Positions 6,681-12,475 of a stretch of DNA of 16,389 bases are shown one piece after another; within the stretch, counting starts at the first letter, position 1, and the number at the start of each line of letters is the position of its first letter. The notes under the pieces are model-generated. The model saw only the letters and a list, made by a program, of their open reading frames with translations, did not search any database and was not told the origin of the DNA. Made by a program: the position numbers and the translations under genes. The DNA comes from Tannerella sp. (GTDB taxonomy: Bacteria; Bacteroidota; Bacteroidia; Bacteroidales; Tannerellaceae), in contig JAITQL010000173.1 in NCBI GenBank assembly GCA_031288935.1, forward strand, positions 1-16,389. Direction: 5' to 3'.

Positions 6681-8278
6681 TGCTGATTTGTTTTTTTCTT
6701 TTTTCTGCTTAAAGTCTGGATACATTCGCGACGGGGAATAATTACGGATACGCCCCGATAGTCGATCTCTTCCCGGATCACGGTTTTCATTTCCCCGTAA
6801 TTTTTCTTCAGGGGAACGAACGTGCGGATATGCTGCCTGTCCACGCCGATGCCTTCGCAGATGGCCTCGATGCGTCCCGTGCCCGCCGAGTCCTGTCCGC
6901 CGGTCATGGCCGTCGTTTCGTTGTCGGAAATGACAATCGTCACGTGACTGTTTTCGTTGACGCAATCCAGCAGGCCGGTCATGCCGGAGTGGGTAAAGGT
7001 GGAATCGCCAATCACGGCGATCGACGGATAGACGCCGGCGTCCGAAGCGCCCTTGGCCATCGTGATGGAGGCGCCCATGTCGATGCAGCTGTCAATGGCA
7101 TGAAACGGAGGCAGGGCGCCCAGCGTGTAGCACCCGATGTCGCTGAATACCTTCGGCGCTTCGTATTCCTTCAGCACTTCGTTCAGGGCTTCGTAAACAT
7201 CCCGGTGTCCGCAACCCTGGCACAGGGCAGGCGGGCGCTGCACCACCACTTCGGGGATCGCGTAGCCGGCGCGAATCTCCCGGCCCAGCGCTTCGCCGAC
7301 GAGATCGGGCGTCAGTTCGCCGTCGCGGCGGAGCGTGCCGTCCAGCCGTCCCCTGACCTTCCGCCCCGTGTCCAGAAGACCTTTCAACTGTCCCTCCACA
7401 ACCGGATAGCCTTCTTCAAAAACGATGATCTCCCCGCATTCGCCGGCCAGTTTCCGGATCCACCGGACGGGCAGGGGGTATTGACAGATCTTCAGTACGG
7501 GGTATTCGAATCCGTCCGGATAGTTTTCCGACAGGTAGTTGAACGCAATGCCGGTGGTGATGATCCCCTTCCGCTTGTCCGGAGCGTCAAAATAGCGGTT
7601 GTAGGCCGACGATTCGGAGAGCGCGGTCATGACGTCCTGCGCGGCCAGGAGTTTCTTGTAACGCTGACGCGCCAGCGCCGGCAGAAGGATGTAGCGTTGC
7701 CGGCCGTCGGCAGGACAGTTCACCGGCCGTTCGGGCAGGGGCGGCCGCAGGACGACGCCGGCGCGCGAGTGCGCCATGCGGGTCGTGATGCGCAGCAGGA
7801 CGGGATAGCCGGTTTGTTCGGACAGGTCGAATCCTTCGTACACCATGTCGTAGGCCTCCTGTTGACTGGACGGCTCCAGCACGGGCACCATCGCAAAATT
7901 GCCGTACACGCGGTTATCCTGTTCGTTCTGGGAGGAGTGCATCGAAGGGTCGTCGGCGGTGACGATGATCATGCCCCCGTGAATACCGCTCATGGCAGCG
8001 TTCATGAAGCAGTCTGCCGCCACGTTCAGCCCGACATGCTTCATGCAGCAGAGCGCCCGTTTACCGGCATAACTCATTCCCAGCGCCGCTTCCATGGCGG
8101 TCTTCTCGTTGGTGCACCAACGGCTGCGGATTCCCTTTTCCCGTGCGGTGACCGAATGTTGAATGTATTCGGTAATTTCCGTAGAAGGCGTCCCCGGATA
8201 GGAATATACGCCGGACAGACCCGCGTCGATAGCGGCCTGGGCAATGGCTTCGTCGCCCAAAAACAATCGTTGTTCCAT
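6677..8278 (-). CDS. iorA: Indolepyruvate ferredoxin oxidoreductase, alpha subunit, lacking the ferredoxin tail
   Basis: This is the thiamine-diphosphate subunit partnering IorB. The 533-residue product has an N-terminal pyrimidine-binding domain (FLGDEAIAQAAIDAG; SYPGTPSTE at 26-34), a middle domain, and a C-terminal TPP-binding domain with CQGCGHRD (353-360), DIGCYTLGALPP (380-391) and GDSTF...SDN (424-453). IorA of archaea and many bacteria ends in two 4Fe-4S ferredoxin-like motifs; here the protein stops soon after VIIPRRECIQT in a lysine-rich tail with no cysteine cluster. Shorter forms like this are, from memory, normal in Bacteroidota. An in-frame ATG at 8332 is rejected because the -7 box (8303-8310) lies downstream of it; 8278 gives MEQRLFLGDEA. 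It is the first gene of the iorA-iorB-tlpA operon. Confidence 0.93.
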   Translation of the reverse strand: MEQRLFLGDEAIAQAAIDAGLSGVYSYPGTPSTEITEYIQHSVTAREKGIRSRWCTNEKTAMEAALGMSYAGKRALCCMKHVGLNVAADCFMNAAMSGIHGGMIIVTADDPSMHSSQNEQDNRVYGNFAMVPVLEPSSQQEAYDMVYEGFDLSEQTGYPVLLRITTRMAHSRAGVVLRPPLPERPVNCPADGRQRYILLPALARQRYKKLLAAQDVMTALSESSAYNRYFDAPDKRKGIITTGIAFNYLSENYPDGFEYPVLKICQYPLPVRWIRKLAGECGEIIVFEEGYPVVEGQLKGLLDTGRKVRGRLDGTLRRDGELTPDLVGEALGREIRAGYAIPEVVVQRPPALCQGCGHRDVYEALNEVLKEYEAPKVFSDIGCYTLGALPPFHAIDSCIDMGASITMAKGASDAGVYPSIAVIGDSTFTHSGMTGLLDCVNENSHVTIVISDNETTAMTGGQDSAGTGRIEAICEGIGVDRQHIRTFVPLKKNYGEMKTVIREEIDYRGVSVIIPRRECIQTLSRKKKKTNQQ

Positions 8279-8302
8279 GTAGTTGGTTTTTAAAAATGAT
8301 CG

Positions 8303-8333
8303 CAAAGATAAGAAGTAAAGTTCAAGATTCAAA
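8303..8333 (-). promoter_or_regulatory. iorA operon promoter: TTTG-N19-TATCTTTG
   Basis: On the minus strand TTTG (8330-8333) is followed after exactly 19 bp by TATCTTTG (8303-8310), a perfect Bacteroides-type promoter 24 bp before the iorA ATG. The -33 TTTG belongs to the adjoining TTCAA repeat tract. Confidence 0.75.
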
Positions 8334-8396
8334 AATTCAAAAATTCAAGGCTTCAAAAATTCAAGATTCAAGATTCAAGGATTCAAAGATTAATTC
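8321..8396. repeat. Degenerate TTCAA(A/G)-type short tandem repeats
   Basis: About nine copies of TTCAA followed by 2-3 A/G-rich bases run with a 7-8 bp period (TTCAAGA, TTCAAAAA and similar). Read on the minus strand they are TTGAATC/TTTGAA words, so several potential -33 TTG elements are stacked upstream of the iorA promoter. Similar tracts lie at 2474-2500, 9008-9037 and 16347-16380. Confidence 0.75.
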
Positions 8397-8413
8397 GCCA
8401 TCTCTGTCATAAT

Positions 8414-8448
8414 GTCCGGGTATTACCTGCCGGACGGAAACCGTTCCG
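8414..8448. other. Two small adjoining hairpins at the edge of the palindrome array
   Basis: GTCCGG (8414-8419) pairs perfectly with CCGGAC (8430-8435) across a 10-nt loop. Immediately next, sharing base 8435, CGGAA (8435-8439) pairs with TTCCG (8444-8448) across a tetraloop. They could be alternative or tandem structures. No T-run follows on either strand, so they are not typical terminators. Confidence 0.4.
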
Positions 8449-8453
8449 AAGGC

Positions 8454-8810
8454 GTTGCCCAGGCTTGGGCAGGCCGTCGGGAGCGTTTGGGGGCACTTGC
8501 CCAAGCTTGGGCAAGTCGGCCGGAGCGTTCGGAAGGGTTTGCCCAAGGTTGGGCAAGTCTGCCGGAGCGCCCGGAATCGCTTGCCCAAGGTTGGGCAAGT
8601 CGCCGGGAGCGCCCGAAATGCCTGTCCGGGGTTGGGCAAGTCGGCGAAAGCGCTCAAAATCGCTTGTTCAGGGTTGGGCAAGTCTGCCGGAGCGCTCAAA
8701 ATCGCTTGCCCAAGCTTGGGCAAGTCTGCCGGAACGCTCAAAATCGCTTGCCCGGGGTTGGGCAAGTCTGCCGGAGCGCTCTGGATCACTTGCCCAAGGT
8801 TGTACCGGCG
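8454..8810. repeat. Nine-unit 42-bp tandem array with a palindrome in each unit
   Basis: The anchor TTGGGCA (first unit 8465) recurs at 8507, 8549, 8591, 8632, 8674, 8716 and 8758, with a truncated ninth copy at 8800. Spacing is 42 bp throughout except one 41-bp step (8591 to 8632). Each unit is a palindromic half, consensus CTTGCCCAAGSTTGGGCAAG, plus a half like TCTGCCGGAGCGCTCAAAAT that itself contains GAGCGCTC. Units 2 (8496-8515) and 7 (8705-8724) are perfect 20-bp palindromes; unit 2 extends to 22 bp. The first and last units are most diverged. All forward frames and one reverse frame stay open because 42 is a multiple of three and the unit lacks stops, but the 41-bp unit shifts the frame, so coding is unlikely. 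The inter-palindrome segments are near-identical, unlike CRISPR spacers. Function unknown. Confidence 0.92.
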
Positions 8811-9007
8811 TGTGGACGGGGTTTTGCCGGCATATAAGGGGGCTGTGCAGCGGGGCTGGCCGTGAACATGTACAGTGAGATGGAAGGGAACGCCGCGCTC
8901 CGTCCCTGCAAACGCAGTAAAACAGTACAGCGATAGCATTGACTGTCCGTCCTGTTGCGGGAGATGACAGATTGGCAGAAACGATAACAGATGAACAGAG
9001 ATGATTT
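8811..9007. other. Intergenic DNA with no recognised gene
   Basis: Between the palindrome array and the hydrolase 3' end there is no convincing coding sequence. CCGGC (8805-8809) can pair with GCCGG (8826-8830) just past the last array unit. Open frames here are extensions of frames kept open by the array or shadows of the hydrolase. Confidence 0.5.
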
Positions 9008-9037
9008 TTGAATCGCTGAATCATTGAATCGCTGAAT
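9008..9037. repeat. Two 14-bp direct repeats at the hydrolase 3' end
   Basis: TTGAATCGCTGAAT occurs perfectly at 9008-9021 and 9024-9037, 16 bp apart. The second copy lies inside the hydrolase gene and encodes its last residues; the first lies beyond the stop. The word belongs to the TTGAATC family seen elsewhere in the window. Confidence 0.65.
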
Positions 9038-9917
9038 TTTCCGTATGGTTGCGTATAAATTCGGCCATAAGGATCATGGCCTTGTCGGTATCGGTCGAGG
9101 GGTAATATGTAAAGCCGTGGGCGGCGTTCGGGAAATCGTGCAGTACGACGGATACGCCTGCCTGTCTCAGCATTTCGGCATAGCGTACCCCTTCGTCGTG
9201 AAGGGAGTCGCGTCCGGCTACGATCAGCAGCGCCGGAGGCAGTCCGCCGAGCTGTTCCGGCGTGGCGAATACCGGCGAGACGCGGGGATCCTCCGCCTGT
9301 CGGGGATCGACGACGTAACAGGCATTGAAGAGGGTGGCCATTCGGGGAGAAACACAGCCTTTGGGCAGGGGTTTGAGATAGGCATCGGTAGCCAGGTCGA
9401 GCGGCGGATAGTCTAAGAGCTGGAAACGAAAGGAGAGATCGCCCCGTTCCTTTGCCATCATGCAGACTGCGGTGGCCAGATTCGCCCCGGCGGAATGACC
9501 GCCAATGCCGATTCGTCGAGCGTCGATGCCCCATTCCGCGGCGTGGGCAACGTAAAACCGTACGGTTTCACAGACCGCTTCCGGCGGGACGGGAAAGGGA
9601 TGCTCCGGCGCCTTGGGATAGTCGATACTGATGATTTTCACGCCGGTCTTTTCCCTTAGATACAGGTTCATGACCTCGTCCGCTTCGGCGTGCATCAGGA
9701 TAAAGCCTCCGCCGTGCATGTCTACGTAAAGAGGCTGCGGGGCGCTGTCCTCGAAACCGTACTCCAGCACCCTGACCGTGCCGCAAGCCGTTTCCACCTG
9801 CCGCAGGCCGTGCCGGTTCACACGCCTTCGCGTTTTGAGGCGCAGAAAAAAATTTGCGACCATACGTATCCTTTGTCCCTTCCTTGCAATTTGTTTTCGG
9901 GTCATCTGTCTTGCCAT
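9021..9917 (-). CDS. HSL-family alpha/beta hydrolase (esterase/lipase-like)
   Basis: The 298-residue product has every mark of the hormone-sensitive-lipase group (Abhydrolase_3): oxyanion motif HGGG at 68-71, nucleophile elbow GHSAGA with Ser142, acid Asp237 in AGRDSLHDEG and catalytic His267 in AAHGF. Such enzymes cleave short-chain esters; the physiological substrate cannot be deduced. The basic N-terminus followed by ANFFLRLKT is not a clear signal peptide, so a cytoplasmic location is likely. The frame is open to an ATG at 9974, but the -7 box (9945-9952) lies after it, so the ATG at 9917 is preferred; 9905 is an alternative. The last codons fall in a TTGAATC-type repeat, so the extreme C-terminus (SAIQ) may be a late addition. 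It is transcribed alone. Confidence 0.9.
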   Translation of the reverse strand: MARQMTRKQIARKGQRIRMVANFFLRLKTRRRVNRHGLRQVETACGTVRVLEYGFEDSAPQPLYVDMHGGGFILMHAEADEVMNLYLREKTGVKIISIDYPKAPEHPFPVPPEAVCETVRFYVAHAAEWGIDARRIGIGGHSAGANLATAVCMMAKERGDLSFRFQLLDYPPLDLATDAYLKPLPKGCVSPRMATLFNACYVVDPRQAEDPRVSPVFATPEQLGGLPPALLIVAGRDSLHDEGVRYAEMLRQAGVSVVLHDFPNAAHGFTYYPSTDTDKAMILMAEFIRNHTENSAIQ

Positions 9918-9944
9918 CCTCTTTTGAATTGTTTTATGAGCCTG

Positions 9945-9975
9945 CAAATATACGACAACCGGCCGGGATGGCAAG
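9945..9975 (-). promoter_or_regulatory. Hydrolase promoter: CTTG-N19-TATATTTG
   Basis: On the minus strand TATATTTG (9945-9952) is a full -7 match. CTTG at 9972-9975 sits exactly 19 bp upstream and matches the -33 TTTG in three of four positions. The element places the start at 9917. The remainder of 9976-10220 shows no gene. Confidence 0.65.
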
Positions 9976-10220
9976 CGTTCAAGCGTTCAAGATTCACGGC
10001 ACAAGGTAAAATCCCGTCCCGGCATTACACGGTCTGCTCGTGCTCCCTCCTTCCTTTTCCCGGCAGCAACCGGTCGCTGACTGCCGAAGTTATACTTGAT
10101 CCCGATGATACCTCCCGGACGGCTTTCTCCTTAAAACAATTACTGTACCGAACAATACGTCCGCCTGTTTTTTGGCATGTTTTCTCCTTTCTTTTTGTCC
10201 ACCGGTGGCAGGATATGACA

Positions 10221-10236
10221 TACTTTTGTATCTTTG
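10221..10236 (+). promoter_or_regulatory. Tandem -7 boxes before the hicB-like gene
   Basis: TACTTTTG (10221-10228) and TATCTTTG (10229-10236) are two adjoining matches to TAnnTTTG, 26 bp before the start. No clean TTTG lies 19 bp upstream of either; the nearest is 10194-10197. Confidence 0.55.
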
Positions 10237-10261
10237 TGCCATAACTATTTCAAGCAATAAA

Positions 10262-10453
10262 ATGATGGAATACACGGCAATTATAGAACGGGGTAAAAAT
10301 GGTTGGTATGTCGCTCAATGTGCACAGATACCTGCGGCAATTTCACAAGGTAAAACAGTCAGCGAAGCAGAAGAGAACCTGAAGGATGCTATAAAGTTGC
10401 TGCTCGAATGTGAATCGGAAGAAACAATGAAAGCATTTAGGGATGAAAAATAA
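10262..10453 (+). CDS. HicB-like antitoxin, apparently without its HicA partner
   Basis: The 63-residue protein has the HicB N-terminal fold signature: YTAIIERGKNGWYVAQCAQI, then a turn with SQGKTVSEAEENLKDAI and a short helical tail. HicB proteins bind and neutralise the HicA mRNA-cleaving toxin, and often repress their own operon. This copy lacks any added DNA-binding domain, as in many short Bacteroidota HicB proteins. The start is MM at 10262/10265; upstream in-frame codons precede the promoter boxes and are rejected. Its base composition is AT-richer than its neighbours, consistent with recent acquisition. The expected downstream hicA is absent: only a 22-codon frame overlaps the end, and a repeat-like element follows. 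Confidence 0.8.
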   Translation: MMEYTAIIERGKNGWYVAQCAQIPAAISQGKTVSEAEENLKDAIKLLLECESEETMKAFRDEK

Positions 10454-10511
10454 ACAAGTGATAACAACAGGCAAACAATCTTTCACAGGTTATTCATTTT
10501 ACGTTGCTTAG
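10443..10511 (+). pseudogene. Possible 5' remnant of hicA (22 codons)
   Basis: An ATG overlaps the hicB stop by 11 bp (ATGAAAAATAA), exactly where a partner toxin would start. The frame begins MKNKQVI, plausible for a HicA start, but then diverges and stops after 22 codons. From about 10481 the DNA looks like a repeat element. The hicA interpretation is an inference from position and seven residues only. A fortuitous frame is equally possible. Confidence 0.25.
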
Positions 10512-10600
10512 CACGGCGAATCCCGGAGAGCCATAGCAGCTTGCGTCCTTTCAGGGCCTGGGGGATGCGGGCGGAATACCTTTCACAGGGCATTGCCCTT
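10481..10600. repeat. Candidate Bacteroidota intergenic repeat element
   Basis: TTTCACAGG occurs at 10481-10489 and again exactly 100 bp on at 10581-10589. The second copy runs into a palindrome AGGGCATTGCCCT (10587-10599, stem AGGGCA/TGCCCT). The interior includes CCTTTCAGGGCCTGGGGGATGC. From memory, modules pairing a CCCTGAAAGG word with a CAGGGC...GCCCTG hairpin recur between genes in Bacteroidota. No gene is credible here, and the hairpin could act as a 3' processing or termination signal for folB. Confidence 0.45.
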
Positions 10601-10638
10601 CAATGGGCGACATTGGGTTCTACCCTGTTCGGTCTGTC

Positions 10639-11001
10639 TCATTCCCGTCTCTTCTCTACCGTTACGGAAGCGCTGTGTACTTCTCCCCCCAAAGGCGGAT
10701 GCAGCTTGGACAATTTGACCTTGAGACAGGTCAATTGCGGAAAAGCATCATGCAAGGCATGCAAAATCCGTCCGGCCACATGTTCCAGTAATCGGGAAGG
10801 GCGTTCCATTTCTGTTTTAACTGTTCCGTATACATCGGCGTAATTGACCGTATCATGCACGTCGTCGCTTTCAAAAACAGTTTCCGACGCAAACGTATAC
10901 GAAACCTCTACTTCGAACTCATTCCCCACCCTGGTTTCCTGCGGAGAAACGCCGTGGTAGGCGTAAAATCTCATTCCTGTCAAATCAATCGTCAGTTCCA
11001 T
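10639..11001 (-). CDS. folB: Dihydroneopterin aldolase
   Basis: FolB converts 7,8-dihydroneopterin to 6-hydroxymethyl-7,8-dihydropterin plus glycolaldehyde in cytoplasmic folate synthesis, working as an oligomer. The 120-residue product is the standard length. FYAYHGVSPQE (12-22) carries Glu22, YADVY begins at Tyr54, LLEHVAGRI contains Glu73, and VKLSKLHPP carries Lys99; Glu22, Tyr54 and the lysine correspond to the catalytic set in the S. aureus enzyme. The frame is open upstream to 11232, but that would run through the divergent bactofilin gene, and ATG 11001 begins MELTIDLTGMRF, typical of the family. Other folate genes are not in the window. Confidence 0.93.
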   Translation of the reverse strand: MELTIDLTGMRFYAYHGVSPQETRVGNEFEVEVSYTFASETVFESDDVHDTVNYADVYGTVKTEMERPSRLLEHVAGRILHALHDAFPQLTCLKVKLSKLHPPLGGEVHSASVTVEKRRE

Positions 11002-11061
11002 TATAATGTTAATTCGGTCGTAAAAATAGGGAAAAAAACGATGGGGAGAAAGATTATTGCA

Positions 11062-11069
11062 TATATTTG
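11062..11069 (+). promoter_or_regulatory. -7 box of the bactofilin promoter
   Basis: TATATTTG is a full -7 match, 22 bp before the ATG at 11092. It lies between the divergent folB and bactofilin starts. No TTTG is found 19 bp upstream. Confidence 0.6.
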
Positions 11070-11091
11070 CGCAAAAACAAACAGAATTATC

Positions 11092-11502
11092 ATGCTGAAG
11101 ACAAAGCAAAACGAAGAACAAACCGGTAATAGCGGTATTTTTAATGTATTGGCCAATGGTACGGTGATCACCGGAAGTGTTGTAACGGAATCGGATTTTC
11201 GTCTGGACGGACGAATTGAAGGCGACATCCATTGCAAGGGGAAAATTGTGGTCGGACCGAAAGGCAGTATTATCGGGAATATCATTTCTGACAATGCCGA
11301 AGTGCTGGGTGTTGTAGAAGGCACTATACGGATCAGGGAAAAACTGGTACTGAAATCAACCGCCCAGGTAAAAGGCGACATTTTCATACAGGTACTTGAA
11401 GTCGAGCCTGGCGCCAGCTTTAATGGAAGTTGCACCATGTCGGGGAAAAATCCGGTGGAAATGGACAGAGCCTTCAAAGCCAACTCAGAGGGCGTCAAAT
11501 AA
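11092..11502 (+). CDS. Bactofilin (polymer-forming cytoskeletal protein)
   Basis: The 136-residue protein carries one bactofilin domain (about 20-118): repeated beta-strand turns such as DFRLDGRIEGDIHCKGKIVV, GPKGSIIGNI and AQVKGDIFIQ fit the right-handed beta-helix that polymerises without nucleotide. Bactofilins form filaments, often at the membrane, that position cell-wall enzymes and shape cells. The disordered N-terminus (1-17) and C-terminal tail (119-136) are usual for the family. In-frame ATGs at 10855 and 11041 precede or overlap the promoter, so 11092 is chosen. No M23 peptidase gene, a frequent bactofilin neighbour, is adjacent. It converges with the rhamnose regulator gene, 26 bp away. 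Confidence 0.92.
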   Translation: MLKTKQNEEQTGNSGIFNVLANGTVITGSVVTESDFRLDGRIEGDIHCKGKIVVGPKGSIIGNIISDNAEVLGVVEGTIRIREKLVLKSTAQVKGDIFIQVLEVEPGASFNGSCTMSGKNPVEMDRAFKANSEGVK

Positions 11503-11528
11503 AGCGTTTGACATAGGGATTACATCTT

Positions 11529-12413
11529 CTATTTTCGTATCTCTTCCCGGAACCGGGACGGAGTAAGGCCTTCTTTTTTCCGAAAAAAGGTGGAGAACTG
11601 GCCGGTACTTTCGAAGTGCAGTTTATAGGCTACTTCGGAGATGTTCATGGAGGTATCGGTCAGAAGCTCCTTGGCGCGCAACATTTTTTGTTGCAGTTGA
11701 TACTGCGCCGGAGAAACGCCCGTATATTCCTTGAACGTCCGGCGGAACCACGAATAACCCAAACCCAGTTTCGCGGCAATATCCTCCTGTGACAGCAATC
11801 CTTCGAGATTGTCCTTGATCAGCTGGCGCGCTTCCATAATCCGTTCTTCTATGTAGGAATCCATGAAGTGATTGTTTTTCCATTTGTAGTAAACGGAACC
11901 CAGGATATGAAGCACAATACTGGAAATCATTTGTTGATAGCCGGTCTTTTCTTTCTTTGCCAAGTCAAGAATATCTTCGTACAGTCGGAGAATCGTTGAA
12001 CTGTGGCCGATGTTGAACAGCGGATTTTCCTTGCCGAAGAAATGATTCTCCACCCGCCTGTCGATGTGCGGGCCGCGGAATCCTACCCAGTGCTCGTCCC
12101 ATCCCGTATCGGGATCGGGATAATAGCTGTGCCATTCGCCCGGGAAAAGCAGTATCATCGAGCCTTCGCCGATTTTCTGTTTCCTGACGGACCGGGACAT
12201 GAAATAACCGGAACCTTTGGTGATGTAAATCAGTTGATATTCATTAAGCGTCCGTTTGCTTAACGGCGAAAAATTATACTTGTCCGGATGGCGGGACAGC
12301 GGATAGGGACTTTGCGGCGGAATAAACTGGTACCCGACCGTTGTTACTACAATGCCCCAGTCTTCGTCTACGGCATTGATCGTCAGATAGCGCAGCTGCT
12401 CATTTTTCAACAT
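11529..12413 (-). CDS. rhaR: AraC-family transcriptional regulator, probable rhamnose-operon activator
   Basis: The 294-residue product has an N-terminal cupin-like sugar-sensing domain (about 20-125, with LIYITKGSGYF and LLFPGEWHSYYPD) and a C-terminal AraC/XylS double HTH (about 190-294, with LSQEDIAAKLGLGYSWFRRTF and NISEVAYKLHFESTGQFSTFF). It is divergent from rhaK, the arrangement of the rhamnose activator RhaR (BT3768) beside rhaKIPAO in B. thetaiotaomicron, so it most likely activates rhaK-rhaI-rhaT when rhamnose or a derivative is bound. Ligand and sites are inferred from context, not read from residues. The ATG at 12413 lies 41 bp downstream of a perfect -7 box. It is cytoplasmic and DNA-bound. 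Confidence 0.88.
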   Translation of the reverse strand: MLKNEQLRYLTINAVDEDWGIVVTTVGYQFIPPQSPYPLSRHPDKYNFSPLSKRTLNEYQLIYITKGSGYFMSRSVRKQKIGEGSMILLFPGEWHSYYPDPDTGWDEHWVGFRGPHIDRRVENHFFGKENPLFNIGHSSTILRLYEDILDLAKKEKTGYQQMISSIVLHILGSVYYKWKNNHFMDSYIEERIMEARQLIKDNLEGLLSQEDIAAKLGLGYSWFRRTFKEYTGVSPAQYQLQQKMLRAKELLTDTSMNISEVAYKLHFESTGQFSTFFRKKEGLTPSRFREEIRK

Positions 12414-12454
12414 GGTTGTGTCAGAATTTAAATCTATATTGTCATTTTAGTAAG

Positions 12455-12462
12455 CAAAGATA
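12455..12462 (-). promoter_or_regulatory. -7 box of the regulator (rhaR) promoter
   Basis: On the minus strand this reads TATCTTTG, a full match, 41 bp before the regulator ATG. It lies within about 20 bp of the divergent rhaK -7 box, so the two promoters are back to back and could share regulator binding. Confidence 0.6.
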
Positions 12463-12475
12463 GAGAAAAAGAAAA

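Noticed and set aside
6830..8293. 487-aa plus-strand open frame antisense to iorA
   Set aside because: It mirrors a clearly conserved gene in GC-rich DNA and has no recognisable domain.
8454..8810. CRISPR array
   Set aside because: The segments between palindromes are near-identical rather than unique, and no cas genes are in the window.
8361..8939. 192-aa minus-strand open frame across the palindrome array, and three plus-strand frames (8412-8837, 8455-8865, 8465-8878)
   Set aside because: Several frames are open at once because the repeat period is a multiple of three without stops; the 41-bp unit shifts the frame and no non-repeat domain is present.
8668..9534. 288-aa minus-strand open frame overlapping the hydrolase and the array
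   Set aside because: Shadow of the hydrolase extended by the stop-free repeat array.
10083..10112. Minus-strand peptide GGIIGIKYNFG resembling a Bacteroidota outer-membrane protein end
   Set aside because: The frame is bounded by a nearby stop, no terminal aromatic or stop follows the motif, and no other barrel sequence is present; likely coincidence.
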